Below are positions 15,239-22,390 of a stretch of DNA of 37,028 nucleotides, piece by piece. The translations under genes and the position numbers were made by a program. The stretch lies in NCBI GenBank assembly GCA_016793015.1, contig JAEUJD010000186.1, positions 1 through 37,028 of the forward strand. Direction: 5' to 3'. Position 1 is the stretch's first letter, and every line of letters starts with the position of its first letter. Source of the stretch: Phycisphaerales bacterium. Its GTDB lineage: Bacteria > Planctomycetota > Phycisphaerae > Phycisphaerales > UBA1924. The notes beneath the pieces were generated by a model. It searched no databases. It was not told the DNA's origin and saw only the letters and a list, made by a program, of their open reading frames with translations.

Positions 15239-16798
15239 TCACACCCGCGGCCCGCTCTTGCCCAATGTCGCGATCGCGTCTTTGTATTGCTCGCGGAGGG
15301 GCTCGACGACTTCCTTGATGAACCGCTCGGTCTGTTCCACGCTGCGACCGACGTACTTCATCGGGTCCATCACGCCGTCCCAGTTCAGTTCCGCCGAGAG
15401 CGGCCCGCCGCGCTTCGTGCTCCAGAAGTTCTTGTCGTTCTTGAGGCGGTCGAGCAAGTCGTTGTCGAGCCCCTCCTGCTTCACGCGCAGCCCCGCGGCC
15501 TGCGCGTGCTGGCGGATCAACTCGTGATAGTGCTGGCGGTCGCCCCCGAGTTTCACGCACTCCATCATGATGTTTTCGGTCGCCATGAACGGAAGTTCGG
15601 CCATCAGGTTCTTTTTCACCATCGCCTCGTGGACGATGAGACCGGAGGCAACGTTGTGCATCAGGTCGAGCGCGCCATCGAGGGCGAGGAAGGCCTCTGG
15701 CAGCGAGAGGCGGCGATTGGAGGAATCGTCGAGCGTGCGCTCGAGCCACTGGGTGGCGGCGGTGTCGTAGGCGTTGCCGACGAGATTCATGACGAAGCGA
15801 GCAAGGCCGCAGATGCGTTCGCAGCGCATCGGGTTGCGCTTGTAGGGCATCGCGCTCGAGCCGATTTGCTTGTCTTCGAAGGGCTCGTCGAGTTCTTTGC
15901 GGTTGCAGAGGAGGCGGATGTCGGTGGCGATTTTGTGGAGGACGGCGGCAGTTGAGGCGAGGTCGGCAAGGATGAAGGTGTCGACGACGCGCGGATAGGT
16001 TTGCGTTGTGATGTCATGGGCAAACGAAGGGCGGTCGTCATCCCATTCCAGGAATTCAATTGTGAGCAGCTCAAACTCATCAACACGATTAATTTCACCC
16101 TTTGAGACATCGCGTCGAGCAATTGCTCGACGAAGGACTTCTACAGGAAACTCGCCTTCGAAAAGTTTCAGAATTGCCGCTTGAGTTCCCGTTGCTCCAC
16201 GAAACCCCTTAAGAAGCATTCCGGCGCGCGTGGAAAAGATCCGGCCAAAGCAAAGGTTGCATTCATAGGCATACTGGGCGAAGCGGCGACCAATGCTCAC
16301 CGGCTGCGCCGCTTGATAGTGAGTAAATCCGAGCGACGCAATCGCTCGAGCACGCCCGGCCTGCTCTCCAAGCGCGACAACCAAAGCCGCAGTTTTCGTT
16401 TGCACACGAATCAAGCTTTCAGTCAGAATCATGACGTCCGCATTACACACCACATCCTGACTCGTCATCCCCAGATGGATGATCCCCTTCGCCTTCGGGC
16501 ATGAATCCCCGAGCGCGTGCACGTGCGCCATCACGTCATGTCGCAGCTCGCGTTCGTGCTTCTCCGCGTTGCGAATCTCTTCGTCCGTGATGCCGCGGCT
16601 CACCACCGCACGCAACTCCTCCACCTGCTCCTTCGAAACCGGCAGACCCATCTCGTGCTGCGCTTCGGCGACCGCGAGCCAGATCCGCCGCCATGTGTTG
16701 AATTTGTGGCGTGCCGACCAGAGTTTCAGCATCTCCTCGCTCGCGTTGCGCGTGGCGAGGGGGCTGGTGTAGGTGTCGTAAGGGGAAGAGGCGTTCAT
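15239..16798 (-). CDS. purB: Adenylosuccinate lyase
   Basis: This 519-residue enzyme cleaves SAICAR and adenylosuccinate in purine synthesis. The fumarate-lyase signature GSSAMPYKRNPMRCE (near residue 311) holds the catalytic Ser loop. Other family blocks are HDVMAHVHALG, GIIHLGMTSQDVV, QWLERTLDDSSNRR and ELPFMATENIMM. These blocks resemble the animal-type ADSL branch more than the short bacterial PurB. It is longer than the usual 430-485 residues, partly through extra sequence between ILKLFEGEF and TTQTYPRVVD (about 211-250). The DNA from about 16040 to 16440 is visibly poorer in GC (about 47-50% by hand count) than its flanks and contains a 20-bp palindrome. The start codon overlaps the hepT-like stop by 4 nt (ATGA), so translation is probably coupled to the upstream toxin gene. 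Confidence 0.95.
   Translation of the reverse strand: MNASSPYDTYTSPLATRNASEEMLKLWSARHKFNTWRRIWLAVAEAQHEMGLPVSKEQVEELRAVVSRGITDEEIRNAEKHERELRHDVMAHVHALGDSCPKAKGIIHLGMTSQDVVCNADVMILTESLIRVQTKTAALVVALGEQAGRARAIASLGFTHYQAAQPVSIGRRFAQYAYECNLCFGRIFSTRAGMLLKGFRGATGTQAAILKLFEGEFPVEVLRRAIARRDVSKGEINRVDEFELLTIEFLEWDDDRPSFAHDITTQTYPRVVDTFILADLASTAAVLHKIATDIRLLCNRKELDEPFEDKQIGSSAMPYKRNPMRCERICGLARFVMNLVGNAYDTAATQWLERTLDDSSNRRLSLPEAFLALDGALDLMHNVASGLIVHEAMVKKNLMAELPFMATENIMMECVKLGGDRQHYHELIRQHAQAAGLRVKQEGLDNDLLDRLKNDKNFWSTKRGGPLSAELNWDGVMDPMKYVGRSVEQTERFIKEVVEPLREQYKDAIATLGKSGPRV
16113..16132. repeat. 20-bp perfect palindrome inside purB
   Basis: The sequence is centred on GAGCAATTGCTC and is self-complementary over 20 bp. 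It lies in the low-GC part of purB. A related but imperfect CAATCGCTCGAGC lies near 16340. It could mark a recombination or insertion junction, or be chance. Confidence 0.6.
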
Positions 16799-17172
16799 GC
16801 CTTGGGCTCCGGCGGATCGTACAGCGGCGCGAACCGTGACCAGACTCGCTCGGCGTTCGCGTGCAGTGTCGGCAGCTTGTTCTGGATCACATCCCAGACT
16901 GCCGCGTGATCAATTTTGAAGTAGCCATGAACCAGAACATTGCGGAACGCCACGATCGGTCCGACCTCTCCGAGTTCGGCGGCCATGTCACTGTCGGCCG
17001 CCGCAAGCCGATTCATCGCCTCACCAATTGTGATGAGCAATCGTTCGGCTGCGAGGCGTCGCACTTTGTCCTGAAGGTATTGTTCTTGCGTCATGCCCGC
17101 GAACATGCTCGTCAGCGATCGGCTCGCGTCGAGAACATCCCAGACGAAAGCGCTCGGTTCACGCGGCGGCAT
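16795..17172 (-). CDS. HepT-like (DUF86) ribonuclease toxin
   Basis: The 125-residue protein has the HEPN/DUF86 layout: an N-terminal helix with FVWDVLDASRSL, a central helix with LLITIGEAMNRLA, and the catalytic RX4HXY motif as RNVLVHGY. Arg and His form the RNase site and the Tyr is the residue known to be AMPylated by the partner nucleotidyltransferase in MntA-HepT systems. The gene overlaps its partner by 14 nt upstream, and its stop codon overlaps the purB start by 4 nt. Expected role: RNA cleavage held in check by the antitoxin. All key residues are present, so it looks functional. Confidence 0.9.
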   Translation of the reverse strand: MPPREPSAFVWDVLDASRSLTSMFAGMTQEQYLQDKVRRLAAERLLITIGEAMNRLAAADSDMAAELGEVGPIVAFRNVLVHGYFKIDHAAVWDVIQNKLPTLHANAERVWSRFAPLYDPPEPKA

Positions 17173-17470
17173 ACAGGGGGACCTTGGTCCGCTCCATGGA
17201 CGCCCGCACCACCGGATTGACGACGCCGCCTCGCTCGATCAGATCAATTTGTCGACCGAAAAGTTGCTCGAGATCCTTGAGCATTTGAAAGAAAACATCG
17301 TCCCACCCCTTGCGCTCCTGGGGCTGAAACTCGATCAGAAAATCGAGATCGCTCCGGGCCGGGTCAAACGTCTCGTCAGTCGCGGAACCAACGAGAAACA
17401 ATCGCGCAACTCGATGCTTGCGGCATAGTGTGTTCAACGCCTCGAGCTTTTCCGAAACGAGGGGAATCAT
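17159..17470 (-). CDS. MntA-like minimal nucleotidyltransferase antitoxin
   Basis: A 103-residue protein with the nucleotidyltransferase motif GSATDETFDPARSDLDF: Gly28-Ser29 followed by Asp41 and Asp43. The spacing is one residue longer than the GSX10DXD given for characterised MntA proteins, a variant that is common among small MNT proteins. A third acidic position is plausible in the RQIDLIE stretch. In MntA-HepT pairs this enzyme AMPylates the toxin Tyr and neutralises it. It lies first in the pair, overlaps the toxin by 14 nt, and starts 8 nt after the stop of clcA. Confidence 0.88.
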   Translation of the reverse strand: MIPLVSEKLEALNTLCRKHRVARLFLVGSATDETFDPARSDLDFLIEFQPQERKGWDDVFFQMLKDLEQLFGRQIDLIERGGVVNPVVRASMERTKVPLYAAA

Positions 17471-17478
17471 CGCTTTGA

Positions 17479-18873
17479 TTATAAGCGCTGGCCTTCCCGC
17501 TCCTGTAATCCCACAAGCCTCACCGCCCGCATCCGCAGCGACTCATAAATCGGCTCGTTCCCCACCAACGTCGGGACCAGCATCGCCCCGACGCAGACGC
17601 CGATCATGGGCAAGAGCAGTGTCATCCCCACCGTCATCTCCGAAACCAGCACGATGCCGGTGAGCGGGGCGCGAACGACGGCCGCGAAAAGCCCCACCAT
17701 CGCGACGACGCCCATCGCGGCGGGATCAACCGCAGCCCCCGAGAAGACGCTGGGAATCGCGTTGTGGCAGATTGCATTCCAGCCGATCGCACACAGCACG
17801 CCAGCCTGCGCACCGACCGCGAGCAAAGGAGCGAAGAGGCCGCCGGGGGTTTGTGCCGCGTACGAGAGAGGGCCGAGCACGACGCGCAATGCAAAGAGTG
17901 CGGCAAGAGTCCAAATTGCCGTGCCGCCCACTCCACCGGGCACGGCGTTTGGCCAATGCAGTGCATCACGCGTCAGCACGTCTCCGCCGCCGACCGCGAC
18001 GGGCCACAAGAAACCGATCAGCCCGATCACGGCGCCGATCGCCGCGGCCTTCGTCCAGCGCGGCACGCGCGAAAGCCCATCCGTCGCATTCAGCATCCAC
18101 AGGATCAGTTTGTTGTACAGCACGCCCAACCCGCCCATCACGAGCCCGAGCAGCAAGAACGCCGGCATCACCCGCAGGCTCGGCTCAACCATGCCCGCAA
18201 TCGCAAACTCCGGAGCTGCGCCGAGCATCAGCCGCGCCACGACGATCGCGCCGGTTGACGCCCCGAACGTCACGATCGCAATCCGGGTATCAAACCTCCG
18301 CACCAGTTCCTCGAGCACAAACACAGATCCACCGATCGGCGCGTTGAACGCTGTGGCCAGCCCCGCGCCCGCTCCCGCGGCAAGCAGCGACCGGCAATCC
18401 ACCTTCCGCCAACCAAGCCATCGTCCGATCTCGTGCGCAATCGTCGCGCCGATCTGCACGCTCGGCCCTTCTCGCCCGAGCGCAAAGCCCGAGCCGATCG
18501 CCAGCACGCCTCCGATGAATTTCACTGGGATCAGCCGCCCCGGCGCGATGGGTACATCGTGCTGGAGCACGGATTCGACATGCGGAATGCCGCTTCCGGC
18601 AGAATCGGGTGAGAACCGCTCGACCAGCCACGCCGCGAGCGCCGCGGCGAGCGCGCACGCCCCGATTGCGGCGACCACGCCCCAGATCGACAAGCCTTCA
18701 CCACCCCGCGCCCATTCGAGCATCAACACCCGCCGAGCATCCGCCCAATCCAGAGTCAACCGAAACGCAGCGGCAACAAACCCGACAACGCCTCCCACGA
18801 CCAGCGACAACGCGACCAACCCCATCAGGTCAGCCCCGCCCCGCCACTCTTTCTTTGCCGTCACTGCGTCCAA
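17479..18873 (-). CDS. ClC-family chloride channel / H+-Cl- antiporter
   Basis: This 464-residue membrane protein has the ClC selectivity signatures in order: GSGIPHVE (residues 93-100), GREGPSVQIGA (133-143, with the gating Glu135), and QTPGGLFAPLLAVGA (about 341-355). The Glu-Glu in FVLEELVRRF (188-189) corresponds to the internal proton-transfer glutamate region of E. coli ClcA, suggesting exchange rather than channel activity. A Tyr in the late NEPIYESLRMR stretch may match the Cl--coordinating Tyr. No cytoplasmic CBS domains are present. Expected role is Cl-/H+ exchange, for example in acid resistance. The toxin-antitoxin pair begins only 8 nt downstream. Confidence 0.93.
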   Translation of the reverse strand: MDAVTAKKEWRGGADLMGLVALSLVVGGVVGFVAAAFRLTLDWADARRVLMLEWARGGEGLSIWGVVAAIGACALAAALAAWLVERFSPDSAGSGIPHVESVLQHDVPIAPGRLIPVKFIGGVLAIGSGFALGREGPSVQIGATIAHEIGRWLGWRKVDCRSLLAAGAGAGLATAFNAPIGGSVFVLEELVRRFDTRIAIVTFGASTGAIVVARLMLGAAPEFAIAGMVEPSLRVMPAFLLLGLVMGGLGVLYNKLILWMLNATDGLSRVPRWTKAAAIGAVIGLIGFLWPVAVGGGDVLTRDALHWPNAVPGGVGGTAIWTLAALFALRVVLGPLSYAAQTPGGLFAPLLAVGAQAGVLCAIGWNAICHNAIPSVFSGAAVDPAAMGVVAMVGLFAAVVRAPLTGIVLVSEMTVGMTLLLPMIGVCVGAMLVPTLVGNEPIYESLRMRAVRLVGLQEREGQRL

Positions 18874-18940
18874 GCAAACTCCTGGTTCGCCCGCGAGGAT
18901 ACCAGCGACTCTTGAAGCCCAATCGCACGTTCACGCGGTC

Positions 18941-18985
18941 TGAAACCCCCTACCCGAGGGAGGGGGTTGGGGGTGGGCGAACGTT
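18941..18985. repeat. Dispersed GAAACCCCCT...GGGGGTTGGGGGTGGG repeat, copy 1
   Basis: CTGAAACCCCCTACCC is followed by GAGGGAGGGGGTTGGGGG and GTGGG; the two halves are partly complementary, so it can form a hairpin. A second copy lies inside the 5' part of nrfA at 26319-26360. Here it is intergenic, between the terminator at 19034 and clcA. Confidence 0.7.
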
Positions 18986-19033
18986 CGCGCGTTTGTCAGA
19001 CGAAATTTCGGCGACACGCCATCTCGCATCCGC

Positions 19034-19060
19034 GAAAAAAGCCCGCTCGATGGCGGGCTT
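19034..19060 (-). terminator. Rho-independent terminator of the 19096-19566 gene
   Basis: Read on the minus strand: a 7-bp GC-rich stem (AGCCCGC/GCGGGCT) with a 6-nt loop followed by TTTTTT. It lies 36 bp after the stop of the minus-strand gene. Confidence 0.8.
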
Positions 19061-19095
19061 CAAGGACTTCATGATGTCTTCCCCGCGAAGCGGAG

Positions 19096-19566
19096 TTATG
19101 CCGCCTTCGTCGCCCGATCCCGATCGATCTTTTCCCGTTGCCCCCAGCGCTGCGGCCTCGTGTTCGACGGAGCATCCCCCGCTTCCATCCAATCCTCCGC
19201 ATTCCGCAGATTGATCTCGGTCTTGCAGGTCTTGCGATACCCGAGAAGCCTCACAACCTCGAGCACATCCGTCCACGTCGGGAACGTCTTGCCGTTCCCT
19301 TTCTTGAAGGCGTCGATGGCTGCAAGAAACATGAACTGCTCCTTGGTCATCTCGCCTTCTTCAGCGCTCTTGGTGAAATCGCTCAGCCGCCTGCCCGGGC
19401 CGCGCCGTCGTTCGAGACCGGTCGAAGGCGCTTCCTCTCCCTGCGCCTTCGCCAGCTCCCGTTTGTCGAGACCGAGCCTCCGATCAATGACGCTTCCTTC
19501 CAGGCTTTCGCCCGCTCGGAAATCGACCTTCATCGGACCGTCTTTGTGTTCTTCGGACGTTGGCAT
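19096..19566 (-). CDS. Hypothetical soluble protein, probably planctomycete-specific
   Basis: The 156-residue product has a charged, probably disordered first half (about 1-70, including LERRRGPGRRLSDF) and a compact second half with EGEMTKEQFMFLAAIDAF, FPTWTDVLEVVRLLGYRK and INLRNAEDWM. The compact part looks like an alpha-helical domain, possibly nucleic-acid binding given the lysine/arginine content, but I see no diagnostic motif. GGAG lies 8 nt before the ATG and a clear terminator follows, so this is a monocistronic, real gene. My impression that it is conserved in planctomycetes is from general familiarity, not a search. Confidence 0.75.
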   Translation of the reverse strand: MPTSEEHKDGPMKVDFRAGESLEGSVIDRRLGLDKRELAKAQGEEAPSTGLERRRGPGRRLSDFTKSAEEGEMTKEQFMFLAAIDAFKKGNGKTFPTWTDVLEVVRLLGYRKTCKTEINLRNAEDWMEAGDAPSNTRPQRWGQREKIDRDRATKAA

Positions 19567-19695
19567 GGGCGTGCTCCGGGGCGGGTCCAGAAACCCCCGC
19601 CCACTCGCTCTCCTCGACCAGTCACATCGGCCCGCACCCGCTTCCGGTTGATCGCTTCAGCCCTCGGGCCGCGTCTTCCCGCCTTTCCGCCCATG

Positions 19696-19721
19696 AAAAA
19701 GGCGGCGCGATTCGCGCCGCC
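19696..19721 (-). terminator. Rho-independent terminator downstream of the acidic protein gene
   Basis: A 9-bp perfect GC stem (GGCGGCGCG/CGCGCCGCC) with a 3-nt loop, followed on the minus strand by TTTTT. It lies about 120 bp after the acidic-protein stop; the region between holds no gene I can support. Confidence 0.8.
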
Positions 19722-19842
19722 GTCACAGTCATTCCCAAAGGGACCGACAACCTGATGCCAACAAGCCGATCCGATCAGCCCATCCGACAAACTGGGTCAC
19801 CGGCCCGCACCGGGTCCGGCAATCGAAGCCCGCAACGACCAA

Positions 19843-20151
19843 TCAAAGATCGTCGTCGTCATCTTCCTCATCGTCCACCAATTCCTCACCGTCGGCTTCT
19901 TCGGTCTCGTCGTCCAGGAAGTCCTCGTCGTCTTCCGCTTCTTCATCGCCGAACGCGCCGTCCGCGTCCGCATCGTCATCTTCAAACGGCGAATCGTCGT
20001 CCTCGTCGTCGTCCTCATCAAACATGACAACATCCGGAGCGAGAGGCAGCCGCCGCTCTTCCAGCTCGAGCGCTTCGGCGCGGGCAAAGCCCGTCGTCGC
20101 TTCCGCGGCAGTCAACACAGTTCCGCTCCTTCTCGTCATCATCGCGACCAT
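19843..20151 (-). CDS. Highly acidic small protein
   Basis: A 102-residue protein whose last 60 residues are almost entirely Asp and Glu (for example DEDDDEDDDSPFEDDD and a DDEEDDDDDL end). The first 40 residues are near-neutral and contain ALELEERRLPLAPDV. AGGAAGG lies 8 nt before the ATG, a minus-strand TTGACA/TACTGT promoter pair lies at 20222-20249 and a strong terminator follows at 19696, so it is well framed as a gene. Such tails can mimic nucleic acid, bind basic proteins or bind calcium; none can be selected from sequence. Confidence 0.7.
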   Translation of the reverse strand: MVAMMTRRSGTVLTAAEATTGFARAEALELEERRLPLAPDVVMFDEDDDEDDDSPFEDDDADADGAFGDEEAEDDEDFLDDETEEADGEELVDDEEDDDDDL

Positions 20152-20221
20152 GTCTCGTCCTTCCTAAGTCGAAGCTCTTTCCATCCGCCCGAGTTCCAAG
20201 CCCCCGGCCGCAAGAGGCGGT

Positions 20222-20249
20222 ACAGTACTGCCCGCCGTCCAGTTGTCAA
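20222..20249 (-). promoter_or_regulatory. Sigma70-type promoter for the acidic protein gene
   Basis: On the minus strand TTGACA (20244-20249) is followed after 16 bp by TACTGT (20222-20227). A transcript starting near 20215 would have a leader of about 64 nt carrying the AGGAAGG site. The plus-strand promoter for the gene at 20441 should lie in the same 289-bp spacer but is not evident. Confidence 0.45.
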
Positions 20250-20440
20250 ACCGGTTTCCTTGCCATCCAACGTGCCGGCCCATCTGTGGATATCCGGTGG
20301 AAATCCGTCCCGCCTGAATCCCAATCGAACCCGGGCCTCATTCCAAAGCCCCTCCCAAACTTTCCGTCCAAACTTGCGACCCTGTATCGGCCGATCTTTC
20401 CCCTGTTCTCGCCCCGCGTCCACTCGGTCTATTTACCCAG

Positions 20441-20962
20441 ATGAGCACCCCCACCCCCATGCACGCCAACGCCGCTTCAACGCCGACGGCTCAGCCCACG
20501 GGTTTCAACCCGCTCGCCGGAGTCGCGGCACTTGTCATCCCGGGGCTTGGACACATTTTCCTGGGGCAGGTCCGCCGCGGATTGCTCGTCGGTTTCGGTG
20601 TCCTTGGACTTTTCTTCGCCGGCCTCTTTGTCGGCGGGATCGACGCCGTGGACAAGAAAGAAGATGGACTTTGGTTCATCGCGCAGGCGCCCACCGGCAT
20701 CGTCGCTTTCGGCGCCAATTACATCCACCAGAACATGTTCAAGGGCGTCGACCCGAGCTCCCACGCCGCGCCCCGGCGCATGCCCTACCCGGGCGAGTCG
20801 ATCAACGCCAAGGGCATCATCGTTCCCGGGGGCGATCCGCCCGCGCAGCGATCGCTGGCCCGCGTCCACGAAATGGGCATCCTCTTCACGGCCGTTGCAG
20901 GGCTTCTCAACGTGCTCGCGGCCATCGATGCAATGTTCCCCACCATGGGGCGTAAATCATGA
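20441..20962 (+). CDS. DUF6677-like integral membrane protein
   Basis: The 173-residue protein starts with a Thr/Ala/Pro-rich soluble stretch, then VAALVIPGLGHIFLGQVRRG (about 26-45), a hairpin-like 'PGxGHxxLGxxxRG' motif seen in TM2- and DUF6677-type proteins. Two membrane helices (about 24-40 and 45-68), the segment LWFIAQAPTGIVAF and a final helix near 145-165 follow. The family is common in planctomycetes and has no assigned function. Its stop codon overlaps the start of the next gene by 4 nt (ATGA), implying translational coupling and probably a two-subunit membrane unit. Confidence 0.75.
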   Translation: MSTPTPMHANAASTPTAQPTGFNPLAGVAALVIPGLGHIFLGQVRRGLLVGFGVLGLFFAGLFVGGIDAVDKKEDGLWFIAQAPTGIVAFGANYIHQNMFKGVDPSSHAAPRRMPYPGESINAKGIIVPGGDPPAQRSLARVHEMGILFTAVAGLLNVLAAIDAMFPTMGRKS

Positions 20963-21258
20963 CCCTGCTCGCCTACACCCCGTTCATCGACCCGATCTCC
21001 ACGCTCTGGCCCGGCGCATACTCGTCGGCGCTCTTCGTCAACGTCTACTGCCTGATCGCCGTCTCGTTCTTTACCTCGGTCGCGTACAAGGCGCTCCGAT
21101 TCCAGAACTTTGATGGCCCTATCGGCTCGGTCCTTTTCCTCTTTTTCCGCCACGCGCTGGTGATGACCGTGCAGATCGTCCTCGGTATCTGGGCGCTGGG
21201 CTTCGCGGTCTTCCTGATCGTCCACTACATCGTGCCGTTCATCGCGCCGATGGCGTAA
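20959..21258 (+). CDS. Small membrane protein coupled to the DUF6677-like gene
   Basis: A 99-residue, two- to three-helix membrane protein: SALFVNVYCLIAVSFFTSVAY near residues 23-43, then LVMTVQIVLGIWALGFAVFL near 67-87. The Phe-rich segment between them (FDGPIGSVLFLFFRH) is probably interfacial. It overlaps the preceding gene by 4 nt. I do not recognise a family; partnership with the upstream protein is inferred from coupling. Confidence 0.75.
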   Translation: MTLLAYTPFIDPISTLWPGAYSSALFVNVYCLIAVSFFTSVAYKALRFQNFDGPIGSVLFLFFRHALVMTVQIVLGIWALGFAVFLIVHYIVPFIAPMA

Positions 21259-21265
21259 AAAGTAC

Positions 21266-21300
21266 ATTCACCACAGATCCGAAAAGGCACAGACGACGCC
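21266..21300. repeat. CACAGA-type dispersed repeat, just 3' of the small membrane gene
   Basis: TTCACCACAGATCCG followed by AAAAGGCACAGACGACG resembles the CACAGAGG family at 9655-9700. It begins about 8 nt after the stop codon of the preceding gene. Confidence 0.45.
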
Positions 21301-21371
21301 GCGCGGAGTCGTCGCGCTCTCCACCGGGTTCTCTCTCCTCCGTGGCTCGGCAATAGCCATCGACTGAGGCT

Positions 21372-22361
21372 TCACCCAAGCCGCGCCCGCCAAGCTCCGA
21401 CCATGGCCGCCCCCACTTCGCCCGGCTTTCCAGCCCCGAGCACGCGCGACTCAATCGCAACCACAGGCAGAACCCCCCAGCTCGAATTCGTCAGCAGCAC
21501 CTCGTCTGCATTCAGCACATCATCGATCGAAATCATCCGCTTCTCAATCTCAAGCCCCTCATCCTCCGCCCACTCGAGCGCCCAGCGCCGCGTAACGCCC
21601 GGCAGCACCGGGCTGGGCATCACGGCCCGGCCCTTGCCGCTCCCCGCTTCTTCCGGCTCCGCGCTCCGCGTTCCAAGCTCCGCGTTCCCCACCTCTTCCC
21701 CCCGCGCGATCGGTGTGAGAGCCACCCCGTTCCGCACAATCAGCGCGTTGCTGACGCACCCGCCGCACAGGTAGTTACTCACCTGAAAGACCAGTGCCTC
21801 CGCCGCGTTCTTCGCCGCGGCGGTCTGAAGCTCCCGCAGCCTCGCCCAGTAGTTGATCGTCTTGTGCCCCTGCATCCCATCGAGCGGATTGGCCTTCCAA
21901 TCCGCGATCGTCGCCAGCACGCCCCGATCAAACATCTCGCGCGGATACTCGGTCGCCTTCGTCGCGGAGATCAGCAGCGTCGGCTGCTGCGCACCCTCTT
22001 TGCTGCCCTGCTGTTCCGCTCCTCTGCTGGCGGCAAGCAGGTTCAAATCCCCGCCCGTAATCGTCAGCCTCACCCGAAGCCGCGTCGCACCCTCTTCTTC
22101 TTCGCCCGCCTTCGTCACCGTCCGCTGCACCGCTTCGCGGAGCGCATCAACCCGAAGACGCTCGGTCAGCCGCAGCTCGCGCGCCGAGTTCGCCAGCCGG
22201 TCGAGGTGCGCATCGACATCCAGCACCTCCCACCCGTCGGTACGCTCGACCGCCTGCATCGTCTCAAACAACCCAACGCCGTGCTGAACGCTGGCATCGA
22301 ACGCGGAGACCCGCGCCTCGTCGCGACCCAGAAATGCGCCGTTCAGGAAAACCGTGGCCAT
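21372..22361 (-). CDS. PLP-dependent class IV aminotransferase (BCAT / aminodeoxychorismate lyase-like)
   Basis: The 329-residue enzyme has the class IV fold: FLNGAFLGRDEARVSAFD at the N-terminus, HGVGLFETM, the PLP lysine K167 in QGHKTINYW, and the late NADEVLLTNSSWGVLPV block. The start at 22361 matches the usual family N-terminus and lies 29 nt after the preceding gene. Substrate (branched-chain amino acid, D-alanine or aminodeoxychorismate) cannot be assigned. Two in-frame low-complexity stretches interrupt it: residues about 111-126 (SRGAEQQGSKEGAQQ) and 225-244 (GTRSAEPEEAGSGKG). Both match short repeats found elsewhere in the window, and both seem to fall in surface loops. Confidence 0.85.
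   Translation of the reverse strand: MATVFLNGAFLGRDEARVSAFDASVQHGVGLFETMQAVERTDGWEVLDVDAHLDRLANSARELRLTERLRVDALREAVQRTVTKAGEEEEGATRLRVRLTITGGDLNLLAASRGAEQQGSKEGAQQPTLLISATKATEYPREMFDRGVLATIADWKANPLDGMQGHKTINYWARLRELQTAAAKNAAEALVFQVSNYLCGGCVSNALIVRNGVALTPIARGEEVGNAELGTRSAEPEEAGSGKGRAVMPSPVLPGVTRRWALEWAEDEGLEIEKRMISIDDVLNADEVLLTNSSWGVLPVVAIESRVLGAGKPGEVGAAMVGAWRARLG
21655..21692. repeat. Dispersed GCTCCGCGCTCCGCGTTCC repeat inside the aminotransferase gene
   Basis: The core GCTCCGCGCTCCGCGTTCC is followed by a partial second copy (AGCTCCGCGTTCC). Related copies lie at 24788-24832 (3' end of nrfA) and 34749-34785 (intergenic). Here it adds codons in frame near residues 225-244. Confidence 0.65.
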
Positions 22362-22390
22362 TTCAAACTGTAGCGAGCGTGAATCGCGAG

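Noticed and set aside
17606..18943. 445-codon plus-strand frame over clcA
   Set aside because: Antisense to ClC signatures; Ser/Pro/Thr-rich shadow.
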